DNA of 64,000 nt. Origin: Prunus persica (lineage: Eukaryota; Streptophyta; Magnoliopsida; Rosales; Rosaceae). The position numbers and the translations under genes are program-made. The notes below the pieces were generated by a model. It made no database searches, was not told where the DNA came from, and saw nothing but the letters and a program-made list of their open reading frames with translations. The DNA is taken from the NCBI RefSeq assembly GCF_000346465.2, contig NC_034012.1, positions 2,381,134 to 2,445,133 of the forward strand. Direction: 5' to 3'. Each line of letters begins with the position of its first letter. Position 1 is the first letter of the stretch. Below, piece by piece: positions 47,001-59,402 of the stretch.

Positions 47001-49348
47001 TTCATTTACTCCCTTGTATCTATAGGGATCATTCGGAAAACAAGAACAGTGATGGAATGCCTGCATCGCTTCTGCAGGGAATGCATCGACAAGTCCATGC
47101 GCCTGGGGTATGTCTTCAAACGATTACCTTCTCCTTTTATATTCAAATGGAACATTCAAGTTAAATTTGCTTATATAGATTTTGTTTGGAGATGTCTCAA
47201 AATATTAGAAAGCTTGAACTTGTGACCTGATATGTCTATTTCATATTTAAACACACAATCGGCCCAGTTGGAGTTCTGACTACTAGTAACTGGCTCTCAC
47301 TGCAGGAACAATGAATGCCCTGCATGCCGCACCCATTGTGCTAGTCGTCGCTCTTTGAGAGATGACCCAAACTACGATGCCTTAATTGCAGCCATCTATC
47401 CAGATATTGACAAGTATGAGGAAGAGGTATGATGCTGATTTACAACAATCTTAGACTGTAAATTTTATTTTCTCAGTTACATTTTAGATGATTGCGCTGA
47501 TTGTTGATTATCTCCTTTAGGAACTGGCTTTTCATGAAGAGGAGAAGGCTCGCAATAAGCAGGTGACATATTTCAATTTTCAAGTTTGTGTTAGGCATGC
47601 AAGTATTTTAGGGTTAATATCTTTAAATTTTAATTGGAGCTCAACCCCAAATAAAACAAATGCAAATTGTTCAACTTTTTCTTGTGAAACTGACGGGTTC
47701 TCTGATTTGTAAAATTCAGGAACAGTAATTGTTTAAAAATTTAGTTAAGACTTGATTATATTTTTGTATGTGGATCTCATCTGTGTGCTATTACTGAAAG
47801 AATGCAACTTCCACATAACTTGTGATATGGCTTTTAATAAGCACTTATACTAGAATCTTTGCCCTTTCATCATTCAGGTGTTACACGTCACTATGAATTT
47901 AGTGGCAAAACTGTACAGATATTTCTTTTTGTTTCCAATTTGTTGCTCCAGGGCCTTGATCTTTAAACTTATTTTCACAGATCCAAGCTTCCATTGCCCA
48001 GACATTTCGACGACAATCTGAGGCACTAGGAAGGAAACGAACAACAGCTAAAGCAACTGCAGCTGCATTTATGAGGAGATCACAGGGTAGCTATCGAAAT
48101 GCTCATTTGAGGGGGAGAAGAAACTATAGAAATGTTGCTGAACATCAAGGTTCCGATGATAACGAGGATGCAAATGGTAATGATGGAGGTAAAGACTCAA
48201 CTTCTGGTGACGAGCGCACAGAACCAAGACCAAAGAGATGCAAAAGATGGGGAGGAGGTCGATCAGGATCTGCTAATGCAGATGGTGGTGATGAAAATGA
48301 TTATGAATTGAACAGAGAAATTATGGGTGCGTCTGCGGGGCTTGTTGGCAGCTCAGAAAGGCTTGCCTGGGGTAAAGGTGGCATGCGGAGCCATACGCGG
48401 TATGGCAGTACAAGTGGTGGCAATGGCAAAAATGCCAGGAACATCCGCCTCTCTAAGTTGGTGGAGTATCTTCGGAACTCAGAAAACCACAATGATGAGG
48501 TAAGTTAAGAGTTTAGACTGACGATCATCTCATGACTCCTCTGTGATAGGGACTGAGTACCCTTTTGAGATTTCAAATTGGCAGAGATATTTGACTGTCT
48601 GAAATCCCATTATCCCATACTAATATTTCAACACACACTGCGGTCCTGGTTTCACATAAGGTTTATGAGATCATTTCATACACACACTATGTAATATGTG
48701 TAATTGGAATTTTATTTGGAACTCTGCTTCTGTACTGAGATGGTTGAATCAACGATTTCTCATATTTTCAGTTGGACATCCACCTCCTGCTTGTTTCTTT
48801 TGATGAGCAAAGAATACCCAGTTTGCAGCGGCCGTATCTTTGCTGCAGGCCTACCCTGTCAGTTGGACAACTATGTCACGTAATTCTTCCACTCACTGCA
48901 TTTTTCTTTTGATAGAACCTCATTATATTTCCAAAGCTTCTGTCACCATATACTGAAATTGGTTTTATTTGTGTACAGTATGTAGCTCTCCGAACCGCAC
49001 TGCAAGCTGATGAAGTTGAATTGTACTTGGTGAAAGAGCTGCATGCCAAATTCAGTCATTCAACTGCCACAAATGTCCTAATTTCCAAGTCAGTTGTTTT
49101 AGACTCAACCAAAGATAACCTGCAACTATTAAGAGAACAAGAAACGTTGGCAGACCTTAGAACACACAATCTCATTCCCGGTCATCTGGTGAGCACCTTT
49201 TCTAGAGTTTAAACTGGTGAAAAGAGCTAGGGGGAACATTTAAGTTTTGATACTTCGATATATACACATTCCCAGATTGATCTCGTTGCATGTGTTCTGC
49301 AGCTTTTGGCATATCAGAAGAAATGGAACTCAAGCTGATGATGATGAT
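44021..49348 (+). CDS. RING1: Polycomb PRC1 RING-finger E3 ubiquitin ligase, RING1A/B-like
   Basis: Ten exons: 44021-44114, 44292-44334, 45706-45764, 47026-47107, 47306-47426, 47521-47562, 47981-48499, 48772-48879, 48979-49188 and 49313-49348. All are GT-AG and in frame, giving 437 aa. A short acidic N-terminus precedes the C3HC4 RING: Cys61, Cys64, Cys77, His79, Cys82, Cys85, Cys97 and Cys100 (VMECLHRFCRECIDKSMRLG). Then comes ASRRSLRDDPNYDALIAAIY and EEEKARNKQIQASIAQTF, both hallmarks of plant RING1. The middle is a basic, Gly/Asn-rich linker. The C-terminal 115 residues (LDIHLLLVSFDEQ... to AYQKKWNSS) form the RAWUL ubiquitin-like domain. In PRC1 the protein mono-ubiquitinates histone H2A to keep developmental genes silent. 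Intron 2 is long (1.4 kb). Confidence 0.95.
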
Positions 49349-50695
49349 GACAAATTGGAACAAGTGGTTCAATTCAACTTCTTTCGTTCTTTTGTTCTTT
49401 TCACTAGAATATATAGTGACCACTCTTAATAAAGAGTGTCAGGTAGGTTTCATATTTAGAGCTGCGTTCTCTGGCATATGCTGCATACAGCGAGCAATTT
49501 AGAAGCAGATGAAAATTATCATGTCATGTGTACGAGCTTGTTACAACTGTTACATGTATTTATAGAATAGAATATGAATTTCCCTTTCTGTCTGGAAAAT
49601 AATCTCTTTCATCTTGTGGCCGTCGTGTTTGATTGGTTTTGAATTTCCTGATCACCTCCTTCCTCTCTTCTCCCCCCCACCCCACACTTCCTACATGGAA
49701 GACATGCATCCGTGTGCGCTGCCAGCTCCAGTTCGGGGTCCTATTTAACTTGGTGCATATATTCATGTCGCAGGCCGCTCATCTCCTCTCACCCTTCCTC
49801 CAAAATAATTAACAGCACAGCACAGCAGCCATATTCAGCTAATCTCATTGACCTAACTGTACATTAATTAAACAAGTTCATATGAAAACTCTCATTTCAA
49901 ACCTGGCTTGTAGGGATCATGCTACACGTGGCAGTCACGTAACATTCACAGAATGGAATTATGGATATTGTGAGAGATAGACTCTTGTGCAGACGTTTCA
50001 CAGTGAGTTTAAGCCTTCTTCGGTGGCCGGCTTGAATTGAACATTAGACAGACAGACTCCACCTAATTTTGTTTTTATTTATTATTATAGCTAATTGGTC
50101 CTTCTCCTTGGCTTGCACAAAAAAATCAGTTCAAATGGGTGGTGAATCTCCATTCCAATGATTCCACTTGATTTTGATTTATTAGCTTAATACTATGGTG
50201 AACACCTCAGTGAGTGAGATGGCCAAATATAATAACACACAAGGACGAGTAGGACCCACTCAACACATCACCATTATTGATTATGTCATTGTTTATGATG
50301 AGGAAGATAATGTTTTGTATCTTTCCAAGTGTGACCCCACTCACCAACTGCCACGCAGCCTCTCCCTTTCATCCTTTATTTCTTTCTTATCCATTCACAT
50401 GTAGGTCCTACCATACCATGGGACATGGTCATGGACCCCTCCTCCCAAATTCCAATGCGATTCTGATCTCGTTTTAGAATGTATTACTGTTAATAATCAC
50501 AAGATACACCCGCACAAACTTAAATGGATCATTAGTAAATTAGCAGAAATATATTTTTATTTATTTGAAGATAAAATTGGAAAGCAACTCACGGTTTGAT
50601 CTGACTAAACAAAGAGTCATCCACCGTGCCAGTTTTACTTATACAACGCTACACACACATTAAACATACGTCATTAATAATGCTTAAAGACAGTG

Positions 50696-50753
<58 letters not shown>

Positions 50754-50949
50754 TAGGCCAAACAAGGCCTTATACATTTACTTACCAAAATTAAAACGAC
50801 ACAACCTAAATCCCAAAAACAATCCAGTCCAGTCCAAACCACCACCAAGGCACGTGGCAAACGCAGAAATGAAAAAACGACACTATTTACATGCAACCCC
50901 GGGTAGCTATTAGCTGGTCTCTGCTCTCATCAGTTGCTTGCTTGTCACC
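49349..50949. other. spacer between convergent RING1 and DRM1 genes
   Basis: Contains both 3' UTRs and a long CT microsatellite at 50698-50750. Short frames here have no recognisable features. No gene seen. Confidence 0.5.
50698..50750. repeat. (CT)n microsatellite
   Basis: About 53 nt of uninterrupted CT, 200 bp downstream of the DRM1 stop codon. Confidence 0.95.
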
Positions 50950-51562
50950 TTAGCGATGCTTGCTCCTGGTCTCCCCACTGTAGAGCCTGTGATATGATCA
51001 CGTATATCAGATAATATATAAGATCTAATTAAGTACATAGATCTATGGTCAACAGATAGATCTATGATGAACGTACGGCTTGGATTGATTTGTGTAGAGG
51101 TTAAGAAGTTACGTACCAATCATAGACAGTGGGAGAGTTGGGCTGCGGCTTGTCAAAGACCTGGTTGCCCATGGTTCTGGTGGCGAGGTTGCTGCCTGGG
51201 TGGAAAACACTCCTCCAAACGTTGTCCTTAGCACGAGCTGAAGCTGGTGTTACTGGTGTTCCTGGGGTTACTGGAGTTCCTGGGCTCATAGGCATCGCCA
51301 ACTTGCTGCTGCTGCTTGTCTCTCCCTCCACATCTACAACCAATATATATATATATATATATATATATCAAATTTAATCAAAACCCAAAAAACCATATGA
51401 TATATGGAAACTAGAATTAAAAAAGAGGCAAACTTTGTCACATATATATGTAGCACCTTTGATGTTCAAGGGTTTTGGGGTGACCTTCCTAAGCTTGCCA
51501 AGCCCGCGTTCAGGCTGAGGTCCAGCAACAATGTCATCCCAAAGCTTTTCAAGCAGAACCAT
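50950..51562 (-). CDS. DRM1: dormancy-associated / auxin-repressed protein DRM1
   Basis: Three minus-strand exons, 51457-51562, 51117-51333 and 50950-50986, give 119 aa. The ends are diagnostic: [20 protein letters not shown] at the start, and [18 protein letters not shown] at the end. The middle has a duplicated [14 protein letters not shown] segment and [17 protein letters not shown]. The protein is small, without membrane segments, and predicted disordered. Transcripts of this family are high in dormant buds and are lowered by auxin and sugar. The biochemical role is not known. A TATA box (minus strand, about 51634-51643) lies about 75 bp upstream of the ATG. A TA microsatellite sits in intron 1 (51343-51368). 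The gene is next to DEG15 and RLP4 in Arabidopsis, and a homologue is next to BAC1. Confidence 0.95.
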
Positions 51563-53387
51563 TTTTTGCTCACTCTTTCTTTCTTTTCCTTCTCTTTCTC
51601 TCTCTAATAGCTCATGGTCTAGAGGCTTCTATTCTATATATAAAGCAACTCGAAACCTAAAATATCTCATCTCTCATTAAAAATTTGCTAATTGGGGCTT
51701 TCTTTCTTTTTTCTACCACCAAGTGGCATTAATTTTTTAATCAGGGATTACAGTGGGCAGTGCAAACGATGGGTACTAACGACAATTGTGGGTGAAATTG
51801 GCTATAGGAAACCCGAGAGTGGAAAAAAGGAGGGATGAGAAACGGATAAGAATGAAAGACTTGGTAAAACTGGGCCCCGCTAAATAATATCATCCATCCA
51901 TCAAACACCTAGAATCTACTGAGTTCTGGCTTGGCTTGGCTTGGTGCTTGGCTTCACAAAGTGTACTCGTCTTACCATACGAATACTTGTCCTATTCATC
52001 AGAGCAATGTGGGGTCCGCAGTGATTAATGATCATGGGAGACAAGAATTTTGAGATGACACGTGGTCCTGTAATTTGGTCTCACTTTCTGGGTTAAATGT
52101 TCATGCACTAATTTTGGCATTCAATGTGAATGTTACGGGGTGTTATTTAGTCACTCATATTACAATGATATTTTTTATCTGTTGATACTGTACCACGATT
52201 CATGAAATATCAACTCTCTCATCATTTAACCTAACACTACGACTGTAACACCCAAATCTCAAGGGGACTAGAATGAGGAATTATAGTGAGAGATCCTTAT
52301 GTTGGATTGAACACCTCATTATATAAGCTTCCGCCAATTCTTCTCTTTTTATTTTTATGTGATGGTAATTGTTTTTTTATTTATTTATTATAAATAAATA
52401 TATAAAAAAATCTGACCTTATGATATGCAACAGAGCCCACATTTCATGTTGGGCTACTTCAAAAAACTGAGGCGAAAAAAGTAAAAACAATTCGGTCCGC
52501 CGATTCACTTATAGAGAGACACATTTTTCAGCTGTGCATGCTGATCCAGCCCTAGTTTTCTGTACAGATTGCCTTGCCCATTTATGACCTTCTCTATGGG
52601 CCGACACCTGGGCTAATAATAATAAGCTTGTGCACCAGTATACGCCCACATATTTCTTCAAATAACCAAAAGGGAAAAAGAAAAGAAGAAAGAACAAAAA
52701 GCAATCATTTTGTTTTTTTCCCTTAGAAGAGGAACTCAAGAAATTAAAATTAATAAATAAATAAACATAACACTAATTAGCTGATTTAATTAACATGCCA
52801 ATGCCATCCTCGATAACATCAGCTACCTAAAACAAAGTTTTGTAAGTATGCATTAAAAAGATCAAAAGTTCATTTTTAAGGCTTTTTGGTGAACAAACAC
52901 ACAGCAGATTCAATGGTCGGCATTCGGCTAACACTACAACATTTAACCCAAGCCAAGCCAACCCTATTATTTTACCTTTTTAACAGCAGGCAATTCTTTG
53001 GTATTATCCACGCCCCTACAAAAGATCACCTGCAAGCCTACAAGCTGCCTGCCTGCATATCTTCAAGCATTTTAAAATTTGCCGCAAAAAGTATCTCACA
53101 CTTCCACATTTTAGACATTTTTAATGAATCACAAATACATGTAATGAATATTCTGCATTGTTTCTTCATCATCTCGTTATTTCCAAGCCGCCCATATACC
53201 ATCCAAAACAACAGAAAATGAGAACAATAAATCATAGCTACTAACATGGCAAAGGAAGCAGAGATGAAAAACAAACAAACAAACAAACAAGACATAACAA
53301 ATAGTTAAATCCACACTCAGACCCCCTTATCCAGAACTCTATATATATAACTCTGGAAGCTTGGAACCAGAATGCATCCTAGAAACA
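51563..53387. other. divergent spacer between DRM1 and the unknown intronless gene
   Basis: Left part is the DRM1 promoter. A TATA-like CTCTATATATATAACTC at 53337-53352 lies only about 40 bp before the start codon of the right-hand gene. Four TTGGC/TGGCT repeats occur near 51930-51945. Short frames (52509-52739, 52886-53221) lack recognisable features. Confidence 0.45.
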
Positions 53388-53939
53388 ATGGCAGCCCGCC
53401 TGCAAAACAAGATTTCAATGGATGCTGCAGCTGATAGCTGTTCACTTGACTCTTTTTCGTTTGCTGGCCTCCTGTGTGTTCAGGATCAGCAATCCAAGTC
53501 CCTCCCTACTAACAGAGCCAATCAAATTCACAAACAAGGCACAGAGTTTGAGTTTGGTCACACTACACCAGAGTCCATTGCGACCGATCCCATCAAGCAT
53601 TACCCAGCAGACCTGTTAATCTCAAATGGTCAGATCATACCAAAAGCAATTGTACTTCAATCAACACAGCATGTGCCAACTAACCAGCCCTGCATCAAAG
53701 ATTCAGTACGAGCAGCCCGTACCAGTAGCAAGAGATCAACTGACAACACCGGTGGCACAGAAACTGCTAAACCAAATCCAGAATTTGGAAACCAAGAGAA
53801 AAAAGAAAACCCTGCGCCAAGATCATGGTTTGGCCAGAAAATATTCAAGTCATTTCTCTTCCCTTGCAAGGAATGCCGAGTTTCTAAGCCAACGCAGAGA
53901 GGACACAGAATCCCAGAAGAAAATGGGAAGTTACATTGA
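53388..53939 (+). CDS. plant protein of unknown function, intronless
   Basis: Single exon from ATG 53388 to TGA, 183 aa. The frame is open further left, but only from a non-ATG codon. Visible segments are an N-terminal MAARLQNKISMDAAADSCSL, then EFEFGHTTPESIATDPIKHY directly followed by PADLLISNGQIIPKAIVLQ. A basic Ser/Thr-rich part (RAARTSSKRSTDNTGG) and a Cys/Lys/Phe-rich C-terminus (FKSFLFPCKECRVSKP) follow. There is no signal peptide or membrane helix. The phrase with PIKHYPADLLISNGQ looks like a conserved plant motif, but I cannot name the family. Nuclear or plasma-membrane-associated regulator roles are possible and unsupported. The very close TATA element suggests a short leader. Confidence 0.7.
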   Translation: MAARLQNKISMDAAADSCSLDSFSFAGLLCVQDQQSKSLPTNRANQIHKQGTEFEFGHTTPESIATDPIKHYPADLLISNGQIIPKAIVLQSTQHVPTNQPCIKDSVRAARTSSKRSTDNTGGTETAKPNPEFGNQEKKENPAPRSWFGQKIFKSFLFPCKECRVSKPTQRGHRIPEENGKLH

Positions 53940-56083
53940 CATGAGGCTCCTTTTTCTTTTCAATTCTTTCTATTTCAGCTAAATCAAAAGTCCATTTCAA
54001 TTAGTTGCGATGAACAATTTAGATTTGAAAGTGAGGCTTCAATATAACCCAGGTTGTTTCAGTTAGCAACATTTAATAAAATCCAAGACATGAACCTTTA
54101 CTCAAGTATGATCGCTGAACGACCAGATGATTGATCACACAGTTGTTACACAACTGCATCTAGAGTCTCAACAGTCTGAGGTCACTTAAAAGTCACTAAT
54201 ATAAGTCTGCATACAGCAGTTAATGCCATATACTGACAAACCAGCCCCAACTTCTTTACAATCTCATAAACGCTTCCCCATATGACCCAACTCATTTTAT
54301 AGAGAGTATACTTACGAGCTACCAGAACCACCTGAAATTAATAGAAAATGTTCTAAATTATCTGATATCTTACAGGAACTGTGGGATTTGTATATCGATT
54401 TCTAATGTCCTACAGTCATTCATCACATAGAGCTGCTTTCAAGCCTCTATTTCCCCCCTCTCTCTTTCACTCAATTCTGAATCTTGACCATATCAGGGCT
54501 ATTTATTGAAACTTGTTAGGCCTTTGATGCCATAAAAAATACTTTGATTTGGGTTGAGAAACCATACATCAAGTCAAATCTAACTTGTTCTTGAGATGGG
54601 AAAATGGAAAAGAATTACAACATGATTGATTTGCAGTTTTCGCAAATTGCCCTGATTTAGTAGCAACTATCGTACCTCAACAGCAATCCCATGCGTAAGT
54701 AGATTTCAGGGTTCAGGACTTTGAGGGGTTTTCAGGTGCAAAGTGTGGACATTCACACTTGAAAGTTTACCAGTGAAATTTTACTTGCGAGCTATCCTCA
54801 AAGCCTCATAGGGACTTTAGTTACAGAAATTCTAACTTGTATAATTCATCCGTTTCTGTCATTTCCACATTGATAAACTAGTTTCATGTACATAATATTT
54901 GCAGGAGCCTCAATTTCTTACGGAGGTTCTATATTTTTAGATATGGAAAATGAAAGGAGGAAAGTGAAAAACTAGGTGCCCAAGTATCTAAGTACTAGAA
55001 TTTCCATAGTTTTAACACAGAAATCCTTATGTACTAAATCATAGCTACTTCAGTTTTGACTTGAATAACTGAAATGCCATCAGCTTATAAGCTGGACACC
55101 TGTAAAACCTATAATATTGCAATCAAAATCCAATCCTCTGTTGTCAAACAATTAATGAAACTTCAGAACATTTTAGATCAAACACCAAAATAAAATTCAC
55201 AGCACAAGAATTAATGACATGTCGTAGAAAAATTAGAATGTACCTCAACAATGAAACATATTATCCATAGAAGAATCTGAAAGCCACAATTACAGATCAT
55301 GATGACCAGAAAAGAGGATGAAGGGACAGTAAAACTTCAAATTCCAATGCTAGCAATATTATAAGTCAACTTTAACTTCAGAAATTCAAAATAAACATCT
55401 TTTGATATCTACACTATCAGACCATACAGCTTATTTTTATTTTTCATTATCCTAATGAAAATCTGCCGCACTATGCCAAATTCTTTGTAGCCAGTAAAAT
55501 AAGATATATGCAAATTATACCCAAGATACTGCAGAAGTGATCAATTACATATCATATCCATCCTAACTCAGGGAAGACTGATATGGAAACTGTAATTTCA
55601 ACTTCATGGGTCCAATACGGGTAGTTCCCAAACCAAAAGGATTCATTTTACCCCGTCACTCCACAGCACCTAAGAATTCAAGCAGTGAAAGAATTAAAGA
55701 CTGACCGTAGATAGACTAAAACCCAGCATTTGGGAACTTGCTAAAATTTGGAAAGACCCTCAATCTGGGTTAATTCAAGCCTTAAGGCAATCTTCCTTGC
55801 ATAAAAATGAAACGAATTATGACTCTTTTTTTTTCTTCTTTTCTTTTTCTATATACAGACTAAGACAAATTCTAGTCATGACACCTATTATCTCCAAATA
55901 GATGAACTGAGAGTAACAGAAATAATTTTTGAAGCAATACATCTTATAAGAAAATTAACAACTCTACAAAAACTCTTTTCTAATTATGTAAAAGAAAAGG
56001 GTTATCGAACAAACTGTCCATGACCTCCAATTAGTAAACTGTGTAGGAAATTCTGCAAAAGAACAATATCTCGGCCTAACATC
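53940..56083. other. spacer between convergent unknown gene and FES1
   Basis: AT-rich 2.1 kb with the two 3' UTRs at its ends. I found no exon-like segments, clear inverted repeats or long frames. Confidence 0.45.
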
Positions 56084-59000
56084 TCAAGATTTGCCATATT
56101 TCTCAACATATCCCTGCAAATGAAAGAAGTAGCAGTCAGATTCCAGGAACAATTTCACATTCAAAACCCAATACCTGCGTCCTCACATTATCACTAAAAT
56201 GACAAAACAAAAAGCTAACCTCAACAAGCTTTGAGATTTTTGGACGGCACGAAGACAGGTATTGCAGAACTGTTTCTACGGTAGGTGGGATTTGTTGGGG
56301 CTGAAAAGCACTGAGAACCTTCTCTACTGCTTTCTTAACTATCTTGTTATGTGCATCTTTGCTGAGACAACCTTCACGCCATTTTGGTTTTAACAATTCT
56401 TTTACTAACTCTACAAGAGCCGCACGGAAATGCCTCAGAGCTTTTGATTCTTGCTGTACATCCCCATCTGTCACATGTTCACCATCCACTTCATTGTTTT
56501 CTCTAAATCTATCTACTGTTATGTCTTTTTTGTGTCTAGAACTGTCACTCTGAGGTCTAGAATCACCATATGAACTGGTTTTATGTGGTTTTGTACTACC
56601 TTTGAGATGAGAGGGTCCCGAGAGATTTTCTTCTATAGCCATGGTTCCATTTTGGCAGACAACAGAAGCCCCCACTGTCTCTGCTTCAGTTACAGGCGAA
56701 TTATGTTCACGTGTATAGCAGCTATTATCTAATACCTTTTCATGACATGTATTATGTGAAGACATAGAGTTTGTATCACCATCACAAACTGGACGCATAG
56801 TCCCACTAACAGATTCACCAAGTATTTGATGATGCAACTTGTTCCCAATGGCAGCCTCTTCAGAATAGAAAGAAGCCTCAAAGGAGATGTTTGCTAACTT
56901 AGGTAAATCAATGCTGTCACGAAGAGGGTCATACTGGCTCCCTGAAGATGATAGAAATGCAGGAGGAAGAATAAAAGATGGCTGGAAGGGTACAGATGGC
57001 TCCCAATCATTTGAAGAAATTTTTGTTTTAAGTTTATCAGAGCGCAATGACACACTGGTAGAAGGCAACTTCTTCAATTCAGAACTAGAGAAGGGAGAAG
57101 AGCTTTTCAGTAAGGGAGATGATCTAGTAGAATAATGGTAATCTCTATTTCGGTCTAAAAGCTTTTGAGTACCATGAGGACTTGCATCTAAACAGGAATA
57201 ACTAGAAGGCAATGAAAATCCAGTCCAAGATGAAATACGGCTAGCTGGAAATGAGCCATTAGTTAAAAGATTACTTGAGTTTGAATTCAAGGAAAGGCTC
57301 ACAAGTGGGGAATTATGATCACTGTGCATACGCTGGCTCCAAATTCCAGCTGGTTCGTCCATACAACTCGACTGAGAAGTGGGATTCCCTCTAGAGTACT
57401 TGCCTGATGACGCAGTAGATCCATTAGAAAAAAATCCAGGTTCAGGATGCAAACCACTCATGAATCTAGAATTATCTTTATGAATTGGTGAGTTGTTATA
57501 ACCATCAACGGGCCAGTTACGTGCATGACCATCCCTTCCTACATCTTTAAACGAGGAGAGAAAGACTTGATCATCTTTGGATGAATGCAATTTATGTGCA
57601 TCAGTGGACTCACCCATATTTGATTCCTCTCCTGGAACTGCTGGAAACTTATGGTTTTCAAGAGACTGGTGCCGTCTCTGAATTCCTTTGTGTTCCGAAA
57701 ATCGGATCTTTTCAGAAGAGAGATGTGAAGAAGCCAGAGGGTCAGGAAAACCAGGTGACCTTGATCTCTCAGTTATGTCTCTTAGACCTGTCACAGTAGA
57801 AGGTTGTTAATAAGAACATCACAGGAGAGTACTTTCTTGACATTCAAACCCAAGAAGATACATTATACCTTCATCAGGCTGGACTTCTCTAGTACAATTT
57901 GCAGCAGCAACATCTCCTTGTGGATGAGTACTATTCAGATTGTCTTTTATATGGACAAACTTACATGAAGTACCTCTAATGCACCAACCTTTAGCAAAGA
58001 AGTCACAGATAATAGCTGGGCGTTTGTTTCGATCACTAGTCTCAGCAACAGGAGACATAATTCTGGTCACTTTCTCAGAAGCAGCTGATCTGAAAAACTT
58101 GACGGTTAGCGGGATTTGTACAAGTTTGGTTGGAAAAAGTTAATATTTAGCTACCAGAACAGATAGTAGCCAACACTTTGGCTCTGTGACAAGTAAATTT
58201 TGAAAGTGCACTTGCTTTGGCTCTATAAAAATAAAATTTTAAAAGTATATAGGTCCAGCATATCACCTCACCTTGAATCCATTTGCTTTCTATCATTCCT
58301 CGGATGTATGTCCCCTTGTTTCATCACATCCTCTGGATTCATAACACTCTTAACCTCCTTACCTAAGTGATCCCTCATCAGGATGGCATCAGCCATCTCT
58401 TCCCCAGCGACACCAGATGAGTTGGAGGCTTTAGCATCCATAACCACACTATGACGCAAATAAGCTTTTCCATCATCATGTGATTCATTTGAGTGTATAC
58501 CATCAAGTCCCTCGGGCTTATAATCTTGTCTAACATCTACACAAAACAAAATAAAATCAAGTATTGCCGCCTTGACAGAGAGAAAGAAGGCTGATAGATA
58601 TTCATAACAATCAAGTAAATCAAGTTGGCCTTGAGCTAAATTTGGGCAATGGTTTCAACGAGATTGGACCAATTCATCATTCCAGATTAGAGAGATAGGG
58701 TTTAACCAAATTACCGGTTGAAACTGGAAGGCTCAAAGTGAAATGCGCAAGACAAAACCTTACTTTACCAATTTTCACAAGTATTGGCGGCTCTTTCCAA
58801 ACTCCTCAGAACAGTGGCCCGCATATCAGAGTTCCAAGTTTATAACAATTCTTCATAATCAAATTACATTACTTTATCTCACCTAAAGAATTTCCAATTG
58901 CTCTGAAAGCACTACATTAGCACGAATTGCTCCAATCAAGCCACAATGAACAGTATGAATCTAAATGCAAACCTAAAATTGAAGTGGAAACAGAGCAAAC

Positions 59001-59402
59001 GTATGCATATGAGCAACAGCACCGAAATCCAAACAATTAAAGATGAAACAAAAAGAGTTTGGAAAACAAGTAGGTTAATCAAAGAGGTAAATAACCGTTA
59101 TGATGATCACGAGCTTGAACCGGTGAATCAGAAATATCCATATCCACTTCAATCCTTTCTTCTTCCATTATCTCTTCCTGTTCTCCCTCCACCTCTTCTT
59201 CTTCTTCTTCTTCTTCCTCCTCCTCCTCCTCCTCTTCCCCTTCTTCTTCTTCTTCTTCTTCTTCTACTATTTCGGGGTCTTCTTCGTCGTCGTCATCTTC
59301 TTCTTCTTCTTCTTCTATTTCTGGGTCTTCTTCTTCTTCTTCTTCAATATCGGCGGAGTCGGAGACTTCGCCGGGGAGCGGAGATTGGTCATCGCGAGGC
59401 AT
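56084..59402 (-). CDS. FES1: CCCH zinc-finger protein, FRIGIDA-ESSENTIAL 1 (FES1)-like
   Basis: Five minus-strand exons: 59096-59402, 58272-58536, 57869-58089, 56220-57787 and 56084-56113. All junctions are in frame, giving 796 aa. Exon 1 is dominated by an acidic tract (Glu/Asp runs between about residues 19 and 80) coded by a GAA/GAG/GAT repeat, followed by MDISDSPVQARDHH. One CCCH finger occupies Cys219, Cys227, Cys233 and His237 (CDFFAKGWCIRGTSCKFVH). The large fourth exon is Ser-rich and contains SSNDWEPSVPFQPSFILPP, like the FES1 DDWEP block. The C-terminal domain (FRAALVELVKELLKPKWREG ... SKLVEGYVEKYGKS) matches FES1 closely. In Arabidopsis FES1 works with FRIGIDA to keep FLC active in winter annuals. 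The function here is inferred from similarity. It is longer than Arabidopsis FES1, mainly through the acidic tract and exon 4. Confidence 0.9.
59160..59345. repeat. coding GAA/GAG/GAT trinucleotide repeat in FES1 exon 1
   Basis: Plus strand is an almost continuous TTC/TCC/TCG/TCT run broken by two ATTTC(G/T)GGGTC segments. On the coding strand it gives two copies of a unit ending DPEIVEE or DPEIEEE between poly-Glu runs, so the tract itself contains a larger duplicated module. Confidence 0.85.
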
